Below, piece by piece: positions 46,801 through 57,900 of a stretch of DNA of 64,000 nucleotides. A program made the position numbers and the translations under genes. A model generated the notes under the pieces. That model did no database searches. It had not been told where the DNA came from and saw nothing but the letters and a program-made list of their open reading frames with translations. This stretch comes from Toxorhynchites rutilus septentrionalis. Lineage: Eukaryota; Arthropoda; Insecta; Diptera; Culicidae. The DNA lies in contig NC_073746.1 of assembly GCF_029784135.1 (NCBI RefSeq), forward strand, positions 227,615,882 through 227,679,881. The letters run 5' to 3'. Positions within the stretch are counted from its first letter, which is position 1; each line of letters opens with the position of its first letter.

Positions 46801-46957
46801 TTTTTTATATTATTCTCCGAAATATGAGATGGATATGTCATTTATTTTATCATGGTAGTATTACAACTTAAAGTTAATGGCTGCCCTTAGTGGTCGTCCC
46901 ACTAAGAACGATTTTTTTTTTTGAATAATCTAGTTGGAAAAAGAACGGATAAGCATA
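40870..46957. other. intron-like DNA with two low-copy GC-richer islands
   Basis: 40870-42720 and 44200-46100 are GC-richer, contain no transposon signatures and have many CpG, CA/GT and GA/CT runs. They resemble the 28.3-31 kb island and may hold enhancers, alternative promoters or unrecognised exons; no frame resembles a known protein. 42960-44190 and 46300-46957 are AT-rich. Near 46200-46250 and 49360-49440, short CCGGATA-containing segments resemble each other weakly. Confidence 0.4.
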
Positions 46958-48012
46958 AAGGGTGTGTCACATCAAATTGCATCACGGAAAAAACGCTGTA
47001 GAAATTTAATTTTTAGGAATTATATCTTCAGCTTTCGCTTATAATCAGATAAGAGTGTATAGATCACGTTGGCCATGCTTCACTGTCAATTTTTCGTAAA
47101 TTTGGAAAAATGTCGTCGAACGAAAAAGAGCGTCGTGAATTAATCCTGTGCACTCATTTCGAGAATCCGGAGTTGTCACATCGGGACATCGGTAAGATGC
47201 TGGGAATCATCCAATCCACGGTCAGCAGAGTACTAAAACTTAACCTAACCATCGACCGGAAGGTGAAGAACGGCAAAAATGGATGCTCCGTCAGTGAAAA
47301 AGATCACAAGCGCGTAGTTAAGCAGTTTAGACGTGATCCGAAAAGTTCGGTCCGGGACCAATAAGCTGAATTTGTCAAGTTCATTCGTCCAGCGGACCAA
47401 GCAGCGGGAGGGCCTGCGTACATACAAGGTTCAGAAGGCTCCTAACCGCGACGAAAGGCAAAACATGGTGGGGAAGACGCGAGCCCGGAAGCTGTACACC
47501 GAAATGCTGACGAAGCCGCATTGCCTGGTAATGGACGACGAAACCTACGTCAAAGCGGACTTTCGTCAGCTGCCGGGCCTGTTGTTGGACAAATTCAGCG
47601 TTCCGGAGGAGATTCGCAAGCAGCAACTATCCAAGTTTGCCAAAAAGTACATGGTGTGGCAAGCGACCAACCCGCCCAACGCGCCGGAGCTTCGCCCAAT
47701 AGAGAAATATTGGGCGATTATGAAGCAGGCCCTCCGGAAGAACCCAAAAGTTGTCAAATCGGAGGCGGACTTCAAGAGAAAATGGATTTCTGTTCAAAAA
47801 AACTACAACCTGACATTGTACAGAACCTTATGGACGGGGTAAAGAGGAAGGTGCGAGCATACGGGCTTGGGCTCGAAGTATGAATAAAAAGAAAATGCCA
47901 AAAGTTGTTTAATAGTTTTTATTTTACTGTCTAAAATTTTCAAAAGGATCGGTCTACTGGTCGAATTTCTACAGCGTTTTTTCCGTGATGCAATTTGATG
48001 TGACACACCCTT
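46958..48012 (+). mobile_element. ITmD37E-like DNA transposon with perfect 49 bp TIRs
   Basis: The 1055 bp element is bounded by perfect 49 bp inverted repeats (46958-47006 and 47964-48012; outer bases AAGGGTGTGTCACATC) and TA on each side (46956-46957 and 48013-48014). Inside is a broken transposase (47110-47842). The identical termini and intact target site indicate recent movement. The internal deletion makes it non-autonomous, so a related source copy must have supplied transposase. Naming as ITmD37E-like rests on motif style (MDDETYVKAD, PELRPIEKYWA). Confidence 0.9.
47110..47842 (+). pseudogene. broken ITmD37E-like transposase
   Basis: The N-terminus MSSNEKERRELILCTHFENP then LSHRDIGKMLGIIQSTVSRV is a helix-turn-helix. 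The frame ends at a stop near 47361 (VRDQ) and continues in another frame from about 47365 with KLNLSSSFVQRTKQREGLRT, RARKLYTEML, the first catalytic Asp in VMDDETYVKADFRQLPG, then KKYMVWQA joined directly to TNPPNAPELRPIEKYWAIMK, holding the catalytic Glu. The stretch that should carry the second Asp (the usual FWPDLASCH-like block) is missing through an in-frame-looking deletion at about 47665. It then runs to a stop after LYRTLWTG. About 245 residues remain of the usual ~330-350. Confidence 0.85.
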
Positions 48013-48014
48013 TA

Positions 48015-50465
48015 GTTCTGATTTCTGACTTCGTCAATTTTTTTCATTTCTTCCATCTGACTATCGTCATTTAACACGTTCGTGCTATGTTGCTGGCTTG
48101 TATTAAAAAAACCATGCTTCAACACTCATTTGAAAATTAACCCTTTTACTACGAAAAACAAATATATTCTATCACAAATATTTTTCTTCTTCTCAAATTT
48201 TTGTGGGCATACCATTATTTTTTTTTGCTATTTCTGCTTCTCCCAATATGAAAACATGTAAAATAAATTTATAGTTGCATTAAGGTAAGTGACCCAATTA
48301 TGGAGGAAATATGTCACCAACTCGCAGAAATTTGTGAATAAATACTCTTTTTTAGTTGAAAAGTATACAAAAGTATATTTTTTTCTAGCAGTTTGAACTC
48401 TGTTCTTGAAGATTGTCACTGATATTTTGATGATTAATTGATTAAATTGTATAAAAAACATGTTTGAAAATGCCGCTTCCATGTACCCATCATGGTAGTA
48501 GTGTTCCTGGGGTTTCGTAATAAGTGTTCCTATTATAGTAATAGTCGGTTCAACATGGAAAAAGTATTAATATGATTAAAATAATACTTCGATAATAATT
48601 TTTAAATAAAACTATGACTCTAAATCTTATTCCTGGTATGCAATACTATGTCGTTGATTCTACATTCAACAAAAATTATGGGAACGGAGCGCGAAGTCGA
48701 AGTTGGGATATATGGAGATGGGATATACATCATTCTAAAGCTTCATTTGAAGCTTCAAGTTTTGATGTTTGATACTTGTATGCTTCTATCTTTTTGTGCG
48801 TAGGTGTAGTGGATAACAATACTGGAAACAAAAAAATCGTTTTTTTCTGATATTGTGTATATTTTTATAGATTAACGCAGTATTTTATTAATCAAGTCAA
48901 AAGAAAATCCAATTAACCTTATCCATCAGTATTCATTTGATTCCAAAAACTTTCCTGCTGTTATTTTACTATAGGAAAATGTTTTGATAGAATGAAAAAA
49001 ATCTCTTTTGCTAATGAATACAGTTTTGAAAATTCAATAAATTCTGTACAAGGCTAATTATTTATTGTTCTATATTCGGCAATTTTTGCCTATTTTTTGC
49101 TTTGATCGATTCTCTTAATTAACTTTCTCTTACGATAACCATGGCTTTCCAGACAGATTTTGTGCCACATAATTCCAATATGCAAAGAACATCAACCAAT
49201 TATTTGTATTCAAAAATTTAAAAAAAAACTAAGAACTTCCGGGATGATAATCTGAGAGAGGGTACACTTAATTAACTACAAATAAAAAAAGAATTAATAA
49301 GCATTACAAGTTCCGGTTATGGTTTATCTTCTGTTAATGAGAAATTATTGTTTTTTCTAATATCCGGTGTCCGGCCGGATACCAAATATTGACCGGGTAG
49401 GCAGGATACCGAATATCCGTTTCATCCCTAGATTAGACTGTTGTTATGTGCTTCCCGGTTGTAAAATAACTGCCGACTCCTCATTGTTAGGTCTCTCTGC
49501 TAGCTGACAAGAGAATCACAAAGGTGTGAGGGTTGTGATGAAATTTTCGCATCTCTTCGGTAACTGAACAAAGGGTAACCCATTCACCTTAGATTCAATT
49601 TTCAACAGAGTGGATCACGAAATATGCTTCGGTCGAACACGCTCGGTGCTATTTCATTACATTACTGTACGTTCAAAACCGCCCTATGATATGCAGAGCA
49701 GAGCAGAGGGTCCAATGCCCCTAAGGAAGATGGTTGTAATAGCTATTATCCATGGTTATTATGCAAAGAAAGAAATGGATAAACTCCCAATCACATCACT
49801 CACCACAGTGAATCCTGATTATTACTTCGCCTAACTAACAACTATTCCTTCTTTGAGAATCGCAAGGGAACCACGATATAGAGGCGACTCTTCTGGCCTT
49901 CGGGCGGCGAATATCATACTAACATTCCTTCCCTTGCCCTTGTGAGTGTAAGGGCGTGACCGACGTCGCTATTGTCTATTTAAAGCTCGATTCACCGAAA
50001 CTTACAAAACAATGAGGATGATTTGTTACTCCCAAGCGTCATTCAATGTTTTTTTGTGCAATTTCGCTGGTTCAGGTCAATCACAGAGAGCAACTACGAA
50101 GTGTACAGGCTACTCAAACTCAAGCTCAAGCACAAGCACAAGATGGCTTCCGAAATCGTGATGATGTATCGTCAATAATGATTTAGTCAGGCTCTTGGAT
50201 TTAGTAGTCCGTATTAGGGAAACACATTACGGTCTGTATGCAAGTATAAGAGTACCCGCACCTAGCATCTGATGATGCTTTGGCGTATGCAAATATTGTA
50301 CTACTAAAATTATGTCTGTGATTTGAAATGCATACAGTGGTTATCTGCTCAATCCCTATCACATATCTCATCAACGAGCACATATCAGTACCTTAAAATG
50401 CAACGGAAACCACTATCAAAGTTTCGAAGTCATACAATTTATGAATTAACTCCATGGACATGGAC
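48015..50465. other. AT-rich intron-like DNA
   Basis: No protein similarity. A segment at 49360-49440 is rich in CCGGATA/TATCCGG. At about 50207-50295 lies a relative of the 14.7-15.0 kb repeat (GTAGTCCGTATTAGGGAAACAC) with an octamer ATGCAAAT beside it. Nothing else is recognised. Confidence 0.4.
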
Positions 50466-50467
50466 TA

Positions 50468-51281
50468 CACTGCGTTTCACAACTATAGAACCACTCATTT
50501 TTCTAAGTTTCCAGAGATATGTCGGTTGAATTGAAGTATATGGTTTACGATATAATGACTATCTTCATTTATTGGACTGGCCATTTGAACTTCATTGTTA
50601 TGTTCAGGTGCGAAATATTAAAAAAAAAAAAAAATCCAGTGCTTCATAACTATAGAACCAGATGGAAAAACTCTCACTCTCTCTCTCTCCTTTACAAAAT
50701 TAACGTCAATTTAACATTAATTACGATAAGTTTCTAATTCGTAGGTCATCTTTAGTTCTCAATCAGATCAAATAACTCATTCGGGGTGGTTTTGACCAAG
50801 CTGCGCCTTGTTGTAGTGTGTATCTCGTTCTACGCAGAGGATACTGCTTGTTTAAGCTCTTAAAATCACTCATACTGTTTGTAAGCTGCTACTATTCGTA
50901 CCATCACTCCTCATAAGTTCTTAATAGGGTTTTGATGTGTTAAACAAGCTGACAAGTCCAGAATATCAAGCCCCTATTCAATAAACCATGCCATACCCTT
51001 CCAGATTTTATGATTGACCCAATTTGTAATTTTTGTGAAATTGACGTTAATTTTGTTAAGGAGTGAGATTTTTTACATCTGGTTTTATAGTTAAGAAACA
51101 CTGGAATTTTAGTTTTTTTTTATTATTTCGCGCCTGAACACAAAAATAAAGTTCGATTGGCCAGTCTTTTGAATAAAGATTGTTGTTATATCCTACACTA
51201 TATACTTCAATTCAACCGACTTCTTACATATATCTGGGAACTCAGAAAGAATGAGTGGTTCTATAGTTGTGAAACGCAGTG
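50468..51281. mobile_element. Tc1-like element with ~260 bp inverted repeats
   Basis: TA flanks both ends (50466-50467 and 51282-51283). Both ends start CACTGCGTTTCACAACTATA in inverted orientation, and similarity continues for roughly 255-260 bp (arms 50468-50725 and 51027-51281, with scattered differences). Between them the - strand holds decayed Tc1 transposase C-terminal sequence (HQNPIKNL for SPDLNPIENL, YKQYE, then RRSLVKTTPNELFDLIE). The 5' two-thirds of the transposase are deleted. Length 814 bp. Confidence 0.8.
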
Positions 51282-51283
51282 TA

Positions 51284-54200
51284 GTGGCTAATTGAAGATC
51301 AAACTATTGATTTGACCGCCTAGTAGAATATCGTTTAGATCGTTTAAGCTTCACATCCATACAAAGAACTTGATAATGAATACGAAGCAAATCAGAAACA
51401 ATAACCAGTCGTTATCAATAGTTCAGCCAATTTAAACGTCACAGTCCGGAAATATCAAAAGTATTCCATCCGGGCATTGAGCCACTGCAAAATCGTAACA
51501 AATTTGAATTATTTATGAGTATCTTTGAGTATATTGAGTTTCACTTCCCGTGAAACGATTTGGACTGTAACTAACGGCTGTTAGTTCTCTCTGAAGAATC
51601 ATTCTGATCTCTCTTCAATATACTAATAAATATTTTGCCTTTTACTACAGACCTCTCTGATTGCACATTTTTGAAGAACTTTCTGAATATCCCAAATGCA
51701 GAAACGGAACGCTGTCGGCTAGTTCAAAACAAAAATTTGTTCATCGCGCCAATCTCCAGATAAGCTTTGATTGCGGACTGATATCAATTACCCCCACAAT
51801 TATCACATACCCAGTCCATTTCGCTGTTTATTCCGGTTGTTGTCCGGTTGTATAATTGCAATCGAACTTACACTCACAGTGCACTTGAGTCGATAATTGC
51901 GGCTATCCGTGGAGTGTCCAGCCAATCGATTTCAAAGAACGTTTAAAATGTCGGCGACCGAGTCTTTGAAGTGCCCTTATTACAACGTGTCGAGATCATA
52001 GCCATTGATGTCATAATGTTTGTCAATCGATGTTTCTTGAGAAGTATGAATCTCGACGATCCTTCATTACACCACCACAGTCTCAGCGCGCCAGCCGATG
52101 AAAACGCCCGTAAAATGCCCGAAACCGAGCCCGAGTAATTAATTCCAAGTCACACCTTCGCCGTCATCTCACTTTCGCACCGTACAAGGCGCAGCAAGAG
52201 GAGTCCAACCCGCGGCGGCCAACCGTACTCGTCAGTCGGATCCCAAGTGACTCATCGTAACCTTACACATGTGTATACATATTTGTACACACGCGCGGCA
52301 CGAAAATCTCGCCTCTCGCGAGTATTTAACAAACGCTAATAACTCAAAACCCACTTGAGGGGTGCGCGCGAACGACTCGCCCCAGGGCAACTTGGCTCGG
52401 CGCGATCCGGGTACCCCAAAAAATAAAAGCAAAACGACGCAGAGCCATACCGCGCGTACGCATACAACCACCACTGCCATGGGCTGGCCGCTTACAAGGC
52501 TCTCACTCTCATGTGCCAGCCGGATTTGGTGGTTTCGTGAGGTTCTCGCGTATGCCACGGAGACCCGTAGCTGTCATTCCTGTTGAAGAGTTTATGTGTC
52601 GTTCGAAAATGTACGCTCACACACTTTAGCCGGTTTTTTGGGCTTCCCCCTCCACACGTACGGAACTCGCAGAGGGTCGAAACCTGAGCACTGTGTGTAC
52701 ATGTGCTGGTACGCGACTCGAGATTGTCGCGTTTGTCCGTGGATTTTGATTGGTCCAAACGGTCCACTTTTTTTCGCTGTTGCTGCCGCCTTAGTTCTAC
52801 TTCTTCGTAATCTTGGCGGCGAATTTGTCCGATCATTGTTATTTTGTAGCTACAGCTCGCTCCGCCACCGTCACTTATGTACAATGAGTATAATTTGAAT
52901 GCTGCCTTTTGGGGGGAAATAAAGACGACAGGGTGTGGATAGGGAGTCCCCCGTGCTACAACGGAGTGGCGCACTCGCCCTGGACCCGGAGGTGAACTTG
53001 TGTATTAAATTGCTAATCATATACCGCCGCAAAATGTCACCCGCCGGTGACGACCGCCATTCGTCGACCGGATTTGGACGCCACCGATTCCAGATCAGCT
53101 CTTTTTTTGTGGTCAAACTTTGAAGCTGTAAACCGATCGCAATCAATCGCGGTCGTTTCAAGTGGTGACTATTGACTAATGGAGGAACCGTAGAAATCGA
53201 TAGGCTGTAACCACTTGCGATCGCTTACCACCCGGGTAACAAGTGTCCGCTGAAACGCGTAATGAGTTGACGCTTTGGAACTAAAAAAAACAAGAGTTAC
53301 GCAAATCCCCACGACTTGTTGGCACACTTTGGACTTCGGGGAGGGGAAATTGGAAACTCTCACTCGCCGTTGGGACTGCTGGTTTCGCTGAGTCATGGTT
53401 TATGGGTTTCGCATTTCAACCACAACTGTAATTGTGCAACTGTGTACAGTGTTTTGGTTGTCATTTGGTTCTGATATACACGTTCAGACGCGTTTTACGT
53501 ATGTTTTTATTTTAAAATCACGTGCTTGATGATCGAACATTTCAATACATTCCAATATCCTATGAAGAATGAAATAACAGGGACTGACTACCATTTTTTT
53601 CCGAATTATATGTTTACACGAACCTATACATTTTTGTAAACCTTTGTCATATTTCATTCTTTTGCGAATATTTTACCTATAAGCTCTAAATATTTGAGGT
53701 GTCTTAATATATAGTCGAAGTTCTCTATAATGTTAATCCTTATAACTACATTTCTACAGGTCCCTCCAAAAACGCATAAAAATTCTCATTATTGACCTAT
53801 TTCTTTACTACGACCTTCCCTTGTAACGATACATCACTACCGCGGTGTACCCATACATGCCATGCTCTATTGCGACCATTTTGATATCACGGATTTTACT
53901 GAACTTGCTTTTCGTTAAGTGTGGCTCCAACTCAAGGCCCAAAGAATCTGTTTATTATTGAATTACCCTCTACTTTGATGTTGTGACCCGCTACAAGTGC
54001 ATTGCTCTAACTTCACTATAACTGTTGAGTTCACAGTTCACTTCAAGTTTAGTACAACTTCACTGGCCTTTGAAATAAGGCAACACAATCATAAGCACTA
54101 CGAAATAAATTGGACATTATTGGACAAAGTGCATCACAATATGGATTCATTTATCATACGAAATTTAAGCTAGATTCGGGAAAAGGACCATAATTTATGG

Positions 54201-54890
54201 TTTCAACTGTTGCAACGCAGTACATCAAAATGCTAAGACTTTTTACAGGCAATATTGCTGGTTTCTTAACGAAAAAACTACAATGGGATATTTTTTTATG
54301 TGAAAAAAAAATATTTTAGGGAATGAATAAGCTGAAATTCAATTTACTTTTTCTGTTTTTCGTTTAAAACCTTTTTGGAATCAGTTATATTTGTTAGGAA
54401 TATAATTTTATTGTCTCGTATGGAATTAAGTGTTCATCTATACATAACGACATTGAAATTCTCTATAATCGTCTTTGCTTGAGATATCGCATTCCTAACT
54501 GTGAAGTTACGTCAAAATAAATTACCACTGGCAGACTCTGCGAAATCCGCATTGTTCTGACTACTGTCAAAATATCCTAGTTCCAAGTATCCAACCGATC
54601 TTCGCTCATATTTTTTTAATGTTTTTACAAGAATCTTACAAGAGATGCTAATATTACTTCAAGTCTCACAATCCAATTTATATTTACATATAAATCACAC
54701 AATCCAATTCACGTAGTTTCAAGGTATGGTGCTAATAATTGTCCGCTAAGATTACGCGATTTGGCGCTGCTAGGCATTTCTATGTGGCTATGTCTTTGCA
54801 GAGAACCCTGTCAAAATATGCAGTCAAATAATTGAAAATTATCTTAAAATGGATTCATTTCACATTTAATCATTATTATCTGTATTCCTT
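51284..54890. other. intron-like DNA with a GC-richer island at 52-53.4 kb
   Basis: 52050-53400 is the most GC- and CpG-rich part outside the 28-31 kb promoter region, and it lacks transposon signatures. Several frames stay open on both strands because of base composition, but none shows a family motif. It may be an alternative promoter or enhancer. 53.4-54.9 kb is AT-rich. At 54760 GCGATTTGGCGCTGCTA repeats a segment at about 46596, probably a decayed element end. Confidence 0.4.
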
Positions 54891-54899
54891 CTTGATTTT

Positions 54900-55050
54900 T
54901 TATTATTTTTGTTTCGTGGCTTGGGCGATCAGCTGCTTCTCAGTTTAACCACAAAATTATTGTAGTGGATCCTCCGTTTGAGATTCCCCAGCAAATTTTC
55001 TATCGATCGTAGCTGGAGGATTTTGGGAGGTTTGGCGGACTTCGAAATAA
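54900..55050 (-). mobile_element. short ITmD37-type relic
   Basis: TTTCGTGGCTTGGGCGATCAGCTGCTTCTC and GATCCTCCGTTTGAGATT..CCC, then TTTTCTATCGAT, parallel the transposase C-terminal relic at 15690-15800 on the same strand. Too decayed to translate. Confidence 0.5.
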
Positions 55051-55539
55051 AAAAAACCAAATTTTTCGAAAAGTGTGTTAAAAATAAAACGTTGTCTAAA
55101 AAAAGAGAGATGATGCTTGGAGTATGTTCAAAATGATTGACGATCTCTAGGGTTCAAATCCGATGAATACTGTGGGTAGAGCACAGTTTCGTTGTGAAAT
55201 CCCATCAAACTCTATACGTGTATGAAAATCTTGAATTTTTGTTTTTTTTTTGTATATTGACACGAAATCAAACTTCACTTCACGAAATTTTCAACAAACA
55301 ATTTATTGTGATGAATAGAGTATTATGAAATGTATAACAATGACTTCATATCTGGATATCTTTGTTTTCTAGAAGCCACATTTTATCAGAAAAATATTCT
55401 CCGTATTCGAATATCATCTTATAATATTCTAGAGGATTCGAAATAAAAAGACGCCGAAGCTCTAGAAACGAGTTTTCTGGTGATATGTTTGAGTTATCTG
55501 ACAAAATCTACTTGTCAGCCGGAACTTGAAATCTGGAAC

Positions 55540-55740
55540 CAAACATGGAATTCGTCGGAGTAAATATCAAGCATGTCGGAAAATTTTGGAATTCATTTAG
55601 GAAATTAAAAATTCACGATTTTTTCGATCGTGTATTTCAAATCGTACTCATAAACCCACGTTTCGTCTCCAGTGATGAACGATAAGCCGAATCAAACATC
55701 AGAAAACTCTATCAATGTCAATGCGGTCTTTTTTATTCTA
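55540..55740 (-). mobile_element. mariner relic around the first catalytic Asp
   Basis: On the - strand the frame near 55700-55630 reads SFITGDETWVYEYDLKYTIEK, the ITGDETWVY block of a mariner transposase with its first catalytic Asp. Flanking sequence does not continue the family clearly. Confidence 0.6.
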
Positions 55741-55769
55741 GTAATTGGGGTATTTCCAGGGCTATGGAG

Positions 55770-55875
55770 TCGGAGTAGGAAGCGATTCCATTGTATTAGG
55801 AGTCGGAGTCGGAGTCGAAAAAATTTACCGACTCCGACTTCCGGTTGAATGACCCAATAAAATCAAATGCCTTCC
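55770..55875. repeat. GAGTCGG repeat, second copy
   Basis: GGAGTCGGAGTAGG, then GGAGTCGGAGTCGGAGTCG, ACCGACTCCGACTTCC and the flank GAATGACCCAATAAAATCAAAT match, inverted, the element at 6665-6875. Here the tandem part is much shorter. Confidence 0.8.
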
Positions 55876-56965
55876 AGAGAATGAAAAATATAACCGATCG
55901 TGCAAGATGACTCATGTTTAGAGCAAAACCTCGCAGAATAGTTTCTCAGCTGACTCGGCCTTCTCTGATTTTTTTTTTGGTGACGGCTAATGTCATTTTT
56001 ATTTTCAAAAATAAAAACACTTTTTCCTCAACTACTTCTTAAATTTATTTCATTTTGATAAATGAAATGAAATACTGAACTAATCTTCTGAATTTTAACG
56101 TATATTGTATAGCGTCGTAAACAATTTGTTAAAACTTGAGTTTGTGAAGATTTCGGTTTCGGGTTTGTGTATTAAAAATGCAGTACAAGAATACATTCTA
56201 AAGACAGTTTTCCTTAAAACACGTTATGAAGGATATTATCTTGAGAATAATGGTATTCGAATTATACATTTTTTGATAATTCTCCATTTTACGTACAATA
56301 CCTATAACAATTTCAGAGTTATTGAACTTTTTTAGTTAGCGGATGTTCGAATTTCACACTTAACAGTGCCGTCACATCATCAGTTAGTAAAATCGTGTAA
56401 CGTTTGAAAAGCTTAAGTAAAGTGGTTTTTTTACGAATTTTCCTTATTTTTATCGCTAATTAACGTTATTGTTTTGATCATCCAAATCAATATTCTAAAA
56501 TCACCTCACGATTAATTTTTCGATAACAAACTGTTCTTTTTTTGCTACAATTTCATTTTGAACATGTAAAGTTCGATCTTCAATTATAATTTGCAATAGA
56601 AACTCACGCCGACGCAGTTGTGCACAAGACTCAAAACTATCTATTAAAAGAAGGGTTGAACTACTTAAATAGAACTCTAAAAAATAAGTTTGTTGTCAAA
56701 GGCTAATCTGTAAACATTAGTTCTTGTTGCAATATTTGCAAAAATACAACAGACTTTCTGAAACATTACAGAATAAACTATTTCTGCCATTTCCAGAAAC
56801 GATGTAGAAAATTTCTATGACACATTTTTCCGGAGACGATTTAAACTCTCCGTGAATAAATAAAAGAAGAAAAAGAAGATACATTTTCGGCAAATGAATC
56901 TTATACAGAATTTATTGGGAATCTGAAAACTACTTATCGATTTGCGATGTGATCGTTATTTATTG
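55876..56965. other. AT-rich DNA, nothing recognised
   Basis: No coding similarity and no repeat ends were found. The frame at 56105-56335 is low-complexity. Confidence 0.4.
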
Positions 56966-57900
56966 AAATACTAGGTGACCCGGCAAACTTCGTCCCGCCC
57001 AAAATTTGTTTTTTGTTATCAATACCTTCAAACATTCATGTTTTCTTACTATGAGCAATTTCATGAGTCCAATCGCAGAACTGTTCATTGATTGATCTTC
57101 TATGCGACCCCGTTGAATTTACCTTTTACTATAAAATTTCTAGTATTTCTAACAAAACTCATCATTATAATATCAGATTATTTTCAGACACAATACTCAA
57201 TCAAGATTTTTCAACCACTTGCAAATAACATGTTTCTCCGTTACATGGAATAAATGTTTTATACAGAAAATAAGATAGAATAAAGACAGTCCTAAATCGA
57301 ACAATTCCTTCCTCGAATTCTGCGATCCTTTTTTTTGTATATATAAAAGAAGATATAGGCGTGCGTTTCATCACATTAAAATCCATTTCCAATTTCGAGC
57401 AAAGATCAATTTCGCTAGCGCAAACATCAAATGGAATGACAGCACTTGTCACTTTGTAATTGTAGAACATGTGGGAATTTAATTTTCCGAATTGTTCAGA
57501 TTTCAGATTTCAGATCCTTCAGATTTTTCCGAATATTTTCAATTGTCATGTTTGGTTGGAATATTTTTGGTTGAAACATGTGTAATATTTTTATGGGACC
57601 CCCTTTCCATTCCAGAGGAAGGAGGGGTGTCATACTATTATAGAACCATTTCTCATACCCAAAAACCGTCACATCCCAAATTGTGCTTCATTAGTTCTCG
57701 AGTTATACAGAAGTTTGTGTTTCGTTTACATGGCAGCCTCTCTTAGAGAGGGGGGAGAAGTGTATTCACCATAGAAACGTTTCGTGCCCCGTAAAACCTT
57801 CACATGCCAAATTTGGTTTCATTTGCTTGATTAATTCTCGAGAAATGTAGAAATTTGTGTTTCATTTGTATGGCGTACGTATCGTGCGTGAACAGTAATT
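56966..57900. repeat. ACCCGGCAAACTTCGTCCC repeat with two ~130 bp tandem units
   Basis: The element-like region opens with GGTGACCCGGCAAACTTCGT. Two tandem units lie at about 57613-57744 and 57745-57876. Both contain GGAGG/GGGGG..GTGT, CATAGAA(A/C)C, CACAT(C/G)CCAAATT, TAGTTCTCGAG or TAATTCTCGAG, and AATTTGTGTTTC(G/A)TTT. This type of tandem unit, together with the ACCCGGC start, is common in dispersed insect repeats. I cannot name the family. No protein is encoded. Confidence 0.6.

Noticed and set aside
52232..53161. Long frames in the 52-53 kb island as a host gene
   Set aside because: Frames are open on both strands at once, have no motif, and no good splice sites or start context were found.
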